From assembly GCF_002101735.1 (NCBI RefSeq), contig NZ_LQPE01000140.1:1-64000 (forward strand): a stretch of DNA of 64,000 nucleotides, in the 5' to 3' direction. The notes below the pieces were generated by a model that was given only the letters and a program-made list of their open reading frames with translations, ran no database searches and was not told where the DNA came from. Numbering within the stretch: position 1 is the first letter of the stretch; each line of letters opens with the position of its first letter. This document shows positions 43,185 to 50,875 of the stretch, one piece after another. This DNA is from Mycobacterium kyorinense (GTDB taxonomy: Bacteria > Actinomycetota > Actinomycetes > Mycobacteriales > Mycobacteriaceae). Made by a program: the position numbers and the translations under genes.

Positions 43185-43193
43185 GAGTCTGAC

Positions 43194-43961
43194 GTGTACG
43201 ACATGCCACCGGAAATCGACGTCCGCGCCGACGGGCCGCTGCGCATCATCACACTGAACCGGCCCGACGCGCTCAACGCGGTCAACGACGACCTGCACAA
43301 CGGGCTGGCGCGGTTGTGGCAGCGGATGAGCGACGACCGGACGGCGCGCGCCGCCGTGATCACCGGCAGCGGCCGGGCATTCTCGGCCGGCGGCGACTTC
43401 CACTACCTGGCCGAGTTGGCACAGGACGCCGACCTGCGGGCCAAGACCATCGCCGACGGACGCGAGATCGTGCTGGGGATGGCCCGCTGCCGAATCCCGG
43501 TGGTAGCGGCCGTGAATGGCCCGGCCGTCGGCCTCGGCTGCAGCCTGGTGGCACTCTCCGACATCGTCTACATCGCCGAGGACGCCTACCTGGCCGACCC
43601 GCATGTGCAGGTCGGGCTGGTCGCCGCCGACGGCGGGCCGCTTACCTGGCCGCTGCACATCAGCCTGCTGCTGGCCAAGGAGTACGCGCTGACCGGCGCC
43701 CGGATCTCCGCACAGCGGGCCGTCGAGCTCGGGCTGGCCAACCACATCGCCGCCGATCCCGTCGCCGAGGCGGTCGACTGCGCCAAGCGGATCATGGAAC
43801 TACCTCAACAGGCCGTCGAGAGCACCAAGCGGGTGCTCAACGTGCACCTCGAACGCGCGGTGCTGGCCACCCTGGACTTCGCGCTGACCGCCGAGAACCA
43901 GTCGTTCCAGACCGAAGACTTCCGCTCAATCGTCGCCAAGCTGACCGCCGGCAAGAATTAG
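43194..43961 (+). CDS. Enoyl-CoA hydratase/isomerase family protein (EchA)
   Basis: 255-aa crotonase-family enzyme. Oxyanion-hole segments: GSGRAFSAGGDFHYLAEL (first) and VVAAVNGPAVGLGCSLVALSDIVY (second). The residues expected for the two hydratase glutamates are not obviously both Glu, as it reads DPHVQVGLVAADGG; it may be an isomerase or a hydratase with a different acid. GTG start at 43194 preceded by GAAGGAG. It follows the repeat, in the same direction as the ligase and dehydrogenases. Confidence 0.87.
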   Translation: MYDMPPEIDVRADGPLRIITLNRPDALNAVNDDLHNGLARLWQRMSDDRTARAAVITGSGRAFSAGGDFHYLAELAQDADLRAKTIADGREIVLGMARCRIPVVAAVNGPAVGLGCSLVALSDIVYIAEDAYLADPHVQVGLVAADGGPLTWPLHISLLLAKEYALTGARISAQRAVELGLANHIAADPVAEAVDCAKRIMELPQQAVESTKRVLNVHLERAVLATLDFALTAENQSFQTEDFRSIVAKLTAGKN

Positions 43962-43966
43962 CTCGC

Positions 43967-44022
43967 CGAGCGTAACGTCAGGGCGAGAAATCGGCCGATC
44001 TTCCGCCGTGGCGTTACGCTCG
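43967..44022. terminator. Long inverted repeat between convergent genes
   Basis: Perfect 11-base arms (CGAGCGTAACG at 43967-43977, CGTTACGCTCG at 44012-44022) around a 34-base spacer, lying between the convergent echA and SDR genes. It could act as a bidirectional terminator, but has no T-run; similar dispersed repeats occur in mycobacteria. Confidence 0.5.
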
Positions 44023-44029
44023 CCGCACG

Positions 44030-44791
44030 CTACTTCGGCGGGAAGCGCAGGGCGCCGTCGAGCCGGATGACTTCGCCGTTGAGGTAATCGTTTTCGACGA
44101 TGCTCTGCACGAACGCGGCGTACTCCGCGGGCTGGCCCATCCGCTTGGGGAACGGCACCTGCGGCCCCCAGTACGCCTCCAACTGGTCGCCCGCCTGCCC
44201 GTAGGCCGGAGTCAAGAACGTGCCAGGCGCAATGGTGACGACGCGGATGCCGAGCGGGGACAGGTCGCGCGCCGCGACCAGCGTCATGCCGACGACGCCG
44301 CCCTTGGCCGCCGCGTAGGGCAGCTGTCCGATCTGTCCTTCGTAGGCGGCGATCGATGCGGTGTTGACGATGACGCCGCGCGCGCCGTCGACCGGCTCCT
44401 GGCGGGCCATCGCGGCCGCGGCCAGCCGCATCACGTTGAAGACGCCGGTCAAGTACACGTCGATGGTGGTCTTGAAGCCATCCAAATCCAGCGGGCTGCC
44501 GTCCTTGCCGACCAACCGGCCCCCGCTTGCCGGGCCGCCGTGCGCGTCGACCGAGATCCGCAGCGGGCCAAGCGATTCCGCTTCAGCCAGCGCAGCCTGC
44601 ACGTCGTCGGTGTTGGTGGCGTCGGTGCGGACGTAGCGGGCACCGAGCTCGCTTTCCAGCGCCTTGCCCTTGTCGTCGGCCAGGTCGGCGATCACCACTT
44701 TGGCCCCGGCGGTGTGCAGCCGGCGCACGGTGGCCTCGCCCAGGCCGCCGGCGCCGCCGACCACGAGCGCCGAGCTCCCACTGATCTGCAT
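44030..44791 (-). CDS. 3-hydroxyacyl-CoA dehydrogenase-like SDR
   Basis: 253-aa classical short-chain dehydrogenase with GGAGGLGEATVRRL coenzyme-binding motif and the catalytic Ser-Tyr-Lys set (NTASIAAYEG, then YAAAKGG). Similar to type II (HSD10-like) 3-hydroxyacyl-CoA dehydrogenases, which take NAD. The NNAG segment is replaced by VDAHGGP, unusual, and so is worth a structural check. The ATG at 44791 follows AAAGGGAAC and is preferred to an earlier ATG 7 codons upstream. It is divergent from the thiolase, sharing the palindromic operator region. Confidence 0.87.
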   Translation of the reverse strand: MQISGSSALVVGGAGGLGEATVRRLHTAGAKVVIADLADDKGKALESELGARYVRTDATNTDDVQAALAEAESLGPLRISVDAHGGPASGGRLVGKDGSPLDLDGFKTTIDVYLTGVFNVMRLAAAAMARQEPVDGARGVIVNTASIAAYEGQIGQLPYAAAKGGVVGMTLVAARDLSPLGIRVVTIAPGTFLTPAYGQAGDQLEAYWGPQVPFPKRMGQPAEYAAFVQSIVENDYLNGEVIRLDGALRFPPK

Positions 44792-44818
44792 CGGTGTTCC
44801 CTTTCCTTGCAACTAATA

Positions 44819-44845
44819 CTCTCGAAATGAGAGAATAATGTTCTC
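44819..44845. promoter_or_regulatory. Second GAGAAT-type palindromic operator
   Basis: GAGAATAATGTTCTC at 44831-44845 matches the site at 39615-39629 at 13 of 15 positions (GAGAATANTNTTCTC). A second overlapping dyad CTCTC-N5-GAGAG spans 44819-44833. It sits in the gap between the divergent SDR and thiolase genes, so both promoter regions of this beta-oxidation set share one regulator. Confidence 0.65.
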
Positions 44846-44869
44846 ATATCGCTTGCGAGGAGGCGACCT

Positions 44870-46009
44870 GTGCCCGAAGCCGTCATCGTGTCCGCCCTGC
44901 GCACGCCCATCGGCACCGCGCGCAAGGGAACGCTGCGTGACACCAGCGCCTACGAGCTCGCCCATCACGTGGTGTCGGAGGCCGCTGCCGGCCTGGACTC
45001 GGTGCCGGTCGACGACGTGATTTTGGGCGAGGGCCTCTACGGCGGCGGAGTGGTGGCCCGGCACGCCGCCCTTACCGCCGGGCTGACGTCGGTGCCCGGC
45101 CTGGCCCAGAACCGGCACTGCGCGGCCGGCCAGGCGGCGGTGCAGAGCGCGGCGGCCAGCGTGCGCGCCGGCATGGACCAGCTGATCATCGCCGGGGGAG
45201 TGAACTCCGCGTCGACGTCGCCGCGGTCGCGGATGCAGGTCGACGGCGAATGGGTCGACTGGTTCCCGCCGACCCACCCCGACCGCCCCGACGCTCCCAA
45301 CATGGACATGTCGATCACGGTCGGCTGGAACGCGGCCGTCACCGCCGGGATCAGCCGCGAGGAGATGGACGCCTGGGCGCTGCGGTCACACCGCAACGCG
45401 ATCGCCGCGATCGACGAGGGCCGCTTCAAAGAGGAGATCGTCCCGATCGAGACGCCGCACGGCCTGTTCGAGGTCGACGAGCATCCGCGCCGGGACACCA
45501 CGATGGACAAGCTGGCCGCGCTCAAACCCCTGCATCCGGAAATCGAGGGCTTCTCGATCACCGCCGGCAACTCCTGCGGTGCCAACGACGGCGCTGCCGT
45601 GCTGACGATTGCCAGCGATCGGTTGGGTCTGCCGGCGCTGGCGACGATCCGGGCCTGGGCGTCGGTGGGCGTCGACCCTGCCTCGACCGGCCTGGCACCT
45701 GTCGAGGTAATCCCCAAAGCCCTTGCCAGGGCAGGGATTTCACTGTCCGACATCGACCTGTTCGAAATCAATGAGGCGTTCGCCTCGATGTGCGTGGCCA
45801 CCGTTAAACTGCTCGACATCGACCCCGACCTGGTGAACGTCAGCGGCAGCGGCTGCTCGCTCGGTCATCCCGTGGCTGCCACCGGAGCCCGGATGCTGGT
45901 CACGCTCGTGCACGAATTACGGCGGCGCGGTGGCGGTTTCGGCGTCGCGGCGATGTGCGCCGGCGGCGGCATGGGCTCCGCGACTGTCATCGAGGTACCG
46001 GCACCATAA
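44870..46009 (+). CDS. Thiolase family acetyl-CoA acyltransferase (FadA)
   Basis: 379-aa thiolase. Nucleophilic Cys in QNRHCAAGQAAVQSAAASV (about residue 84), His in GSGCSLGHPVAATGARM (about 335) and second Cys in AAMCAGGGMGSA (about 365). NEAFASM motif present. It would cleave the 3-ketoacyl-CoA made by the adjacent SDR. GTG start at 44870, AGGAGGCGACCT upstream is a strong ribosome-binding site. Next gene, meaB, follows 10 bases later. Confidence 0.92.
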   Translation: MPEAVIVSALRTPIGTARKGTLRDTSAYELAHHVVSEAAAGLDSVPVDDVILGEGLYGGGVVARHAALTAGLTSVPGLAQNRHCAAGQAAVQSAAASVRAGMDQLIIAGGVNSASTSPRSRMQVDGEWVDWFPPTHPDRPDAPNMDMSITVGWNAAVTAGISREEMDAWALRSHRNAIAAIDEGRFKEEIVPIETPHGLFEVDEHPRRDTTMDKLAALKPLHPEIEGFSITAGNSCGANDGAAVLTIASDRLGLPALATIRAWASVGVDPASTGLAPVEVIPKALARAGISLSDIDLFEINEAFASMCVATVKLLDIDPDLVNVSGSGCSLGHPVAATGARMLVTLVHELRRRGGGFGVAAMCAGGGMGSATVIEVPAP

Positions 46010-46019
46010 AATCCCGTAG

Positions 46020-46886
46020 ATGAACATCGCCGAGCTGATCGCTGCGGCGCGCAATGGATCACCGCGGGCCGCCGGCCGATTGCTCAGCCTGGTCGAGGGC
46101 GAGCGCCGCGACGAGGTGCTGGAAAGCCTCGGGCCATCTTCGGTGCAGGTCGTGGGGATCACCGGACCGCCGGGCGCCGGCAAGTCGACGACGGTCGCGG
46201 CTATGGTGGGCGCGTACCGGCAGCGGGAGTTGCGGGTGGCGGTGCTGGCTGTCGATCCGTCGTCGCCGTTCAGCGGTGGCGCGCTGCTGGGTGACCGGAT
46301 CCGAATGACGCGGCATATCAACGACTCCGAGGTGCTGATCCGTTCGCTGGCGACCCGCGGTCATCTGGGTGGTCTGGCCGCGGCCGTTCCCGCGGCCATT
46401 CGGCTGCTCGGCGCGCTGGCCTACGACGTGGTGCTGCTGGAAACCGTCGGCGTGGGCCAGTCCGAGATCGAGATCGCCGCCGTCGCGGATCCGACCGTCG
46501 TCATCCTCAACCCGGGTGCGGGCGACGCGGTGCAGGCCGCCAAGGCAGGCCTGTTGGAAGTCGCCGACATCGTCGTGGTCAACAAGGCCGACCGGGAAGG
46601 CGCGGAGCAGACCATTCGCGACCTGCGCGCGGAAACCAAGGCGCCCATCCTTCCTCTGGTTGCCGCCAAAGGTGAAGGCCTCGCGGAGTTGATGGACGCA
46701 ATCGATGCCCATCGCCGCGCCGACAACCGCGACCGCCGATTGGCCCGCGCGCGGGCCCAGATCCTGTCGCTGGCGCAGACCCGGCTGCGGACTCACCCCG
46801 ACCTCGACCGGCTGGCCGAGGCGGTCGCCGACGGCCGCGACGACCCCTACACCGCAGCGGAAGCGTTGCTCACCAAAGGTAAATGA
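46020..46886 (+). CDS. meaB: MeaB/ArgK-family GTPase, mutase chaperone
   Basis: 288-aa P-loop GTPase of the MeaB/ArgK (LAO/AO) family. Walker A GPPGAGKSTT (about 50-59), switch/Walker B AVDPSSPFSGGALLGDRIRM and ETVGVGQSE, and base-specificity NKAD. MeaB proteins load, protect and reactivate B12-dependent acyl-CoA mutases. Here it lies 13 kb from the split mutase, with the beta-oxidation genes between, suggesting that the two halves serve one pathway. The stop is inside the 3' end of the convergent membrane-protein gene (17-base overlap). Confidence 0.9.
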   Translation: MNIAELIAAARNGSPRAAGRLLSLVEGERRDEVLESLGPSSVQVVGITGPPGAGKSTTVAAMVGAYRQRELRVAVLAVDPSSPFSGGALLGDRIRMTRHINDSEVLIRSLATRGHLGGLAAAVPAAIRLLGALAYDVVLLETVGVGQSEIEIAAVADPTVVILNPGAGDAVQAAKAGLLEVADIVVVNKADREGAEQTIRDLRAETKAPILPLVAAKGEGLAELMDAIDAHRRADNRDRRLARARAQILSLAQTRLRTHPDLDRLAEAVADGRDDPYTAAEALLTKGK

Positions 46887-47139
46887 CCAGCACCGCGCCC
46901 CAGAGAACCACAAGCCACGCATCAGTGAACAATCGCAGCCAGCCCGGAGCGGTGCGCACCTCCATGAACTGCTGAATCACCAAGCGCACCTTGACCAAAG
47001 CCATCGCCAGGACAGCGATCGTGATGGGCACGCTGGCGCCGGGAGGCGCGTGGGCGTGTCCGGGCGCCAGCCACCATGCGGCGACGGTGATCGCCGACAG
47101 AATCAGCCACACCGAGGTAAGGCGCGCAGTAGTGGTCAT
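46870..47139 (-). CDS. Cytochrome c oxidase subunit IV/NorF-like membrane protein
   Basis: 89-aa protein with three hydrophobic helices (about 8-25, 36-58, 66-88) of the prokaryotic COX4/NorF type. Start ATG at 47139 overlaps the upstream stop (ATGA). In denitrifiers NorF helps assemble nitric oxide reductase; in other bacteria homologues are haem-copper oxidase accessory subunits. No catalytic subunit I is encoded here. Confidence 0.75.
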   Translation of the reverse strand: MTTTARLTSVWLILSAITVAAWWLAPGHAHAPPGASVPITIAVLAMALVKVRLVIQQFMEVRTAPGWLRLFTDAWLVVLWGAVLVIYLW

Positions 47140-47720
47140 CGCATCACGTAGAGCAGCGCGAAGATGACGATCCACAGCAGATCGACCATGTGCCAGTAGG
47201 TGGCGCCGGCCTCCGCTATCGACAGCCGCCGACGGCGCGGATCTCGCAGATTGGCTACCACCACACCCAGGATCACCAGGCCGAGCAGCACATGGAACAG
47301 GTGCACACCGGTCAGCAGGTAATAGAACATGAAGAAGTCGTTGCGCGGAAACGTCAGCCCCTGACCGATTTTCGACGACCATTCGTAGGCCTTGAGCGCG
47401 ATGAACAGCACACCGCAGGCTCCGCCGCCGACGATAAAGCGCGCCGCAGCGGCATGCTCAGCTGCGCGGGCCGATTGCACACCGCGCGCGACAAACCAGG
47501 AGCTTGCGATCAGCACCAAGGTGTTGACGACGCCGACGTCGAGGCTGAGATGCTGTTGCGACGCAAGGAACAACCCGCGCTCTTGCGTGCGGTACACCAT
47601 GAAGATGACGAAGTAGGCGCCGAAGATGACGAGGTCGCCGAGGACGAACACCCACATGCTTCCGTCGCCGGGCAGATGAGCTTGCGGCTTGCGGCTGACG
47701 CCGGCTCGGGTATCTGTCAT
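47136..47720 (-). CDS. Haem-copper oxidase subunit III / NorE-like protein
   Basis: 194-aa membrane protein with five helices and the subunit III hallmarks WVFVLGDLVIFGAYFVIF, then GVHLFHVLLGLVILGV and a terminal YWHMVDLLWIVIFALLYV. This is the NorE/CoxC form lacking the first two helices. The ATG at 47720 overlaps the upstream stop (TGATG); a longer frame upstream is out-of-register sequence of the next gene. Coupled to the NorF-like gene, forming a NorEF-type pair. Confidence 0.85.
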   Translation of the reverse strand: MTDTRAGVSRKPQAHLPGDGSMWVFVLGDLVIFGAYFVIFMVYRTQERGLFLASQQHLSLDVGVVNTLVLIASSWFVARGVQSARAAEHAAAARFIVGGGACGVLFIALKAYEWSSKIGQGLTFPRNDFFMFYYLLTGVHLFHVLLGLVILGVVVANLRDPRRRRLSIAEAGATYWHMVDLLWIVIFALLYVMR

Positions 47721-48439
47721 CAGTCCTGCACCAACTCGCCAACGGGCTGACGGTCGACCGCCATCTTCAGCAGCACGATCAGGCATACTTCCCAGAACCC
47801 GAAGATGGCCGTGCCCATCCAGAAGCTGATCGAGCCGTTCCAGGCGAGTGGCCCGGATCTGAACACGAATACCGGGGCGGCCAGCAGCTCCGTCACGATC
47901 TGCCAAATCGAGATGTAGCCAAGCCATTTCGGGAAGACGCCGTTGGCGTCCAGCAGGATGGCGATCGCGAACACCAGGTAGGCCGCAGAAAAGCAGCCCA
48001 GCGATCCGACGAACGACAGGAACGTCAAGTCATAAAGCATCGCGACAATCTGCGGATCGCGGTCGGGACGAAAGACCGCCGCCAGGAAGGAGATTGCGGC
48101 CATCAGGCACCCCGGCAGCGCACCGACGGCCAGGGCGCCCAGGTAGGCGTACGCGAACGCCGGGCTGACCGACATCCGCTTGATCTCGAAGACGACGATG
48201 CCGTTCGCGACGCCGGCAAAGCCGATGATGACCATCAACAGTGCAAACCCTATCTGGATCGTCACGGCATGCTGATGAAGAAAGTCGCCCATCTGCTCCG
48301 CGGTGACGTCGGGCCGCGGCGGCGGCATCACCCGGGTGAGCGGAACGAAGATCAGCCCGAACAAGGTGTAAAAGGCCGGAACAACCCAAAAGGCAATCCG
48401 CAGATCGATATTGCGCTGTGGCGCCGCCGCATCGGTCAT
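47720..48439 (-). CDS. Six-helix membrane protein, paralogue of next gene
   Basis: 239-aa integral membrane protein with about six hydrophobic helices. Pairs with the upstream neighbour along its length: both contain KRM followed by a YxYL helix, FRPxRxPQ, and R(T/S)GPLAWNG-SFW near the C-terminus. The family has no function known to me. Four genes (49176 to 46870) are joined by overlaps, so these paralogues are coupled to the NorEF-like pair. ATG at 48439. Confidence 0.78.
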   Translation of the reverse strand: MTDAAAPQRNIDLRIAFWVVPAFYTLFGLIFVPLTRVMPPPRPDVTAEQMGDFLHQHAVTIQIGFALLMVIIGFAGVANGIVVFEIKRMSVSPAFAYAYLGALAVGALPGCLMAAISFLAAVFRPDRDPQIVAMLYDLTFLSFVGSLGCFSAAYLVFAIAILLDANGVFPKWLGYISIWQIVTELLAAPVFVFRSGPLAWNGSISFWMGTAIFGFWEVCLIVLLKMAVDRQPVGELVQD

Positions 48440-49176
48440 GCTGTCGTTTCCTCGGCGGCCTGCCGGCGCAGCGCCGCCCGCAGCACGAAGAACATCACCA
48501 CGACGTCCAACGCGAACGCCCCGACCCGCAGCCAGAACGACACCACGCCGTTCCAGGCCAACGGCCCGGTCCGAAATATCGCCGCACCCGCGGCAGGGGT
48601 CATCGCGGCGGCAATCAGGAAGCTGAACGCACCCACCCATCGCGGAAAGACCGGCCGCGCACGGGCATCCAGGTAGACGGCAAGCCCCAAGCAGAGGTTT
48701 TGCACCACCAGCATGCCGACCGGTGCAATGAACGTAATCCAGGCCAGGTCATTGAGCAGCTGGATCAACTGCGGATTGCGTTCGGGCCGAAAAGCGGCCA
48801 CCAGCCAGAAGATATCGGCGAGCGCGAACAGCGTCGCACCGCTGACCGCTGCGGTCAGATAACAATAGGCGAGCACCTGGGTCGGGGTCGCCATCCGCTT
48901 CATCTGGACGACGATCAGCGCGAACAGCGGGATCAACATGATCCCGAACAGGTTGTAGGTGATCATGCTGAACCGGATCATCGTCGTGTTGTGCGCGTAG
49001 AACTCGGCGACCTGACCCGCTGTCATCGCAGGTGACATCGGCGGAAAGAACCCCGGGAACGCCACGAAGGCGACCAGCAGCACGGCGCCGACGACCGGAG
49101 TCATCCACAAACAGATCCGTTGCCCGCGAAGGCTCAACGCCGAAGGCGCCTGCCGTGCTTCGGCGACAGTCGACAC
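48436..49176 (-). CDS. Six-helix membrane protein, first gene of membrane operon
   Basis: 246-aa integral membrane protein, about six helices, paralogous to the downstream gene. It opens a four-gene operon of membrane proteins on the minus strand. Its start lies 11 bases from the palindromic operator pair that also precedes the divergent TetR gene, so the TetR protein probably controls it. Possible haem, quinone or lipid-related role; nothing in the sequence decides. Confidence 0.78.
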   Translation of the reverse strand: MSTVAEARQAPSALSLRGQRICLWMTPVVGAVLLVAFVAFPGFFPPMSPAMTAGQVAEFYAHNTTMIRFSMITYNLFGIMLIPLFALIVVQMKRMATPTQVLAYCYLTAAVSGATLFALADIFWLVAAFRPERNPQLIQLLNDLAWITFIAPVGMLVVQNLCLGLAVYLDARARPVFPRWVGAFSFLIAAAMTPAAGAAIFRTGPLAWNGVVSFWLRVGAFALDVVVMFFVLRAALRRQAAEETTA

Positions 49177-49187
49177 GGTGGTGAACC

Positions 49188-49227
49188 TAGCCGATCGGCT
49201 AGCCGACGGTCAATAGCCGATCGGCTA
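49188..49227. promoter_or_regulatory. Twin perfect palindromes TAGCCGATCGGCTA
   Basis: The 14-base perfect palindrome occurs twice (49188-49201 and 49214-49227), 26 bases apart start to start, in the 61-base gap between the divergent membrane operon and the TetR gene. The spacing puts both on about the same DNA face with 2.5 turns between, as for two TetR dimers. Confidence 0.8.
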
Positions 49228-49237
49228 CCCTTACGGG

Positions 49238-49813
49238 GTGGTGGCTACCCCGGCCGCAAGGCTGCGATCAATCGAGCGCAGCGCGGCGCAGACCCGCATC
49301 CTCGACGCCGCATTGCGGCTGATCGCCGAAAACGGTGTCGGCGGAACGTCGTTGCAGATGATCGCCGACGCCATCGGTGTCACCAAGGCCGCGGTGTACC
49401 ACCAGTTCAAGACCAAGGACGAGATCGTCATCGCGCTCACCGAACGGGAACTGGGCGGCCTCGAGGAGGCGCTGGAGGCCGCCGAAGCCGAGCACGACGG
49501 AACGCGGGCCCGCGACATGCTCCTCGAACGGGTCATCGACGTGGCGGTCGAGCGCCGCGGCGCGGCCAGCACGCTGCAGTTCGATCCCGTCATCGTGCGC
49601 CTGCTCGCGCAGCACCAGCCATTCCAGCAGTTCATCCAACGGCTCTACAGCGTGCTGGTCGGCGACGCCGGCGACGACGCCCGGGTGACCGCGGCAATGT
49701 TGTCGGGCGCCATCGCCGTCGGCGTGATGCATCCCCTCGTCGCCGACGTCGACGACGACACGCTACGTTCTCAACTGGTTCGCCTGACCCGCCGATTCAT
49801 GGAGGCGTCGTAG
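49238..49813 (+). CDS. TetR-family transcriptional regulator
   Basis: 191-aa TetR repressor. The N-terminal HTH is SLQMIADAIGVTKAAVYHQFKTKDEIVIALTERE (about 35-68). It starts at GTG 49238, 10 bases after the second palindrome, so it is likely autoregulated, possibly from a leaderless transcript. Directly followed by the phosphotransferase gene with no gap (TAGATG). Target genes: itself and the membrane operon. Ligand unknown, probably an acyl-CoA or aromatic of the surrounding pathway. Confidence 0.9.
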   Translation: MVATPAARLRSIERSAAQTRILDAALRLIAENGVGGTSLQMIADAIGVTKAAVYHQFKTKDEIVIALTERELGGLEEALEAAEAEHDGTRARDMLLERVIDVAVERRGAASTLQFDPVIVRLLAQHQPFQQFIQRLYSVLVGDAGDDARVTAAMLSGAIAVGVMHPLVADVDDDTLRSQLVRLTRRFMEAS

Positions 49814-50875
49814 ATGGATGGCATGGCGGAGCTGGTGCCGGTCCTGCCGGCTCACCAGTTCGACGAAGCCGCGCTGCAACGTTATCTGGACGGGCGGCTG
49901 CCAGGATTCGACAGCGGGGTGGAAGTTGGTCAGTTTCAGGGCGGCCAGAGCAATCCGACCTTTCACCTGACTACCGCTGCCGGCGAGTATGTCCTGCGCA
50001 AGAAGCCACCCGGCAAGCTGTTGCCCCGAGCCCACGAAGTGGAGCGCGAACACCGCGTGATGGCCGCGCTGGCCGACACCGACGTCCCCGTGCCACGGAT
50101 GCGGCTTCTGTGCGACGACGAATCGGTCATCGGCACAACGTTCTTCGTCATGGACTACGTCCCGGGCCGGATCTTTCCCGACCGTGTTCTGCGCGAGTGC
50201 ACGCCCGAGCACCGCGCCGCGATCTACGAGGACCTCGCCCGCGTGCTGGCGGCGCTGCACCGCGTGGACTGGCGCGCGGTCGGTCTCGAGGGATTCGGCA
50301 AGCCCGAGGGCTACATGCAGCGGCAGGTCGCACTGTGGACCAGGCAGTGGGAAGCCGCGCGGGTGGAGGACACGTCGGCGATGGACCAGCTGGCGCGGTG
50401 GCTGCCCGAGCACCTGCCGCCCGACGACGAGCCCGCCTGCATCGCCCACGGCGACTACCGGCTGGGCAATGTGCTCATCCACCCGACCGAACCGCGCGTG
50501 GTCGCGGTGCTGGACTGGGAACTCGCCACCATCGGCCATCCGCTGGCCGATTTGGCCTATGCCTGCCTGACATATCACTTGCCGCCCGACGACGCCGGCG
50601 GCCGCAGCGGGGTGGCGGGCGAGGACTTGACCGGCACCGGAATCCCCGACGAGGACGCGTTCGTCGCCAGCTATTGCCGCCACGTGGGCCGGGAGGTTCC
50701 GGCCTCGCTCGACGTCTTTGTCGTGTTTTCCATGTTCCGGCTGGCATCGATCGCGGCCGGCGTCTATCGGCGCGGAATCGACGGCAACGCCGCGGATGCC
50801 CGCGCGGCCACCTTCCGGGAGCGCTATCGCGAGCTGGCAGAGATGGCGTGGGCGCTGGCGCAGCAGATGAGTTAG
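49814..50875 (+). CDS. Aminoglycoside-phosphotransferase-fold (ACAD10-like) kinase
   Basis: 353-aa APH-fold protein with the Brenner motif HGDYRLGNVLIH (about 214-225) and the metal-binding VLDWELATIGHP. Nucleotide-binding Lys in EYVLRKKPPGKLLP. This subgroup (FadE36-like, N-terminal domain of human ACAD10/11) phosphorylates 4-hydroxyacyl-CoA intermediates in a hydroxy-acid degradation route, not antibiotics. Its stop overlaps by 3 bases the convergent stop of the flavoprotein gene. Start MDGMAEL follows the TetR stop at once. Confidence 0.87.
   Translation: MDGMAELVPVLPAHQFDEAALQRYLDGRLPGFDSGVEVGQFQGGQSNPTFHLTTAAGEYVLRKKPPGKLLPRAHEVEREHRVMAALADTDVPVPRMRLLCDDESVIGTTFFVMDYVPGRIFPDRVLRECTPEHRAAIYEDLARVLAALHRVDWRAVGLEGFGKPEGYMQRQVALWTRQWEAARVEDTSAMDQLARWLPEHLPPDDEPACIAHGDYRLGNVLIHPTEPRVVAVLDWELATIGHPLADLAYACLTYHLPPDDAGGRSGVAGEDLTGTGIPDEDAFVASYCRHVGREVPASLDVFVVFSMFRLASIAAGVYRRGIDGNAADARAATFRERYRELAEMAWALAQQMS

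Noticed and set aside
49814..50875. Aminoglycoside resistance gene
   Set aside because: The fold is APH-like, but sequence and context match the ACAD10/FadE36-type acyl kinase subgroup in a lipid/aromatic catabolic region, not antibiotic kinases.
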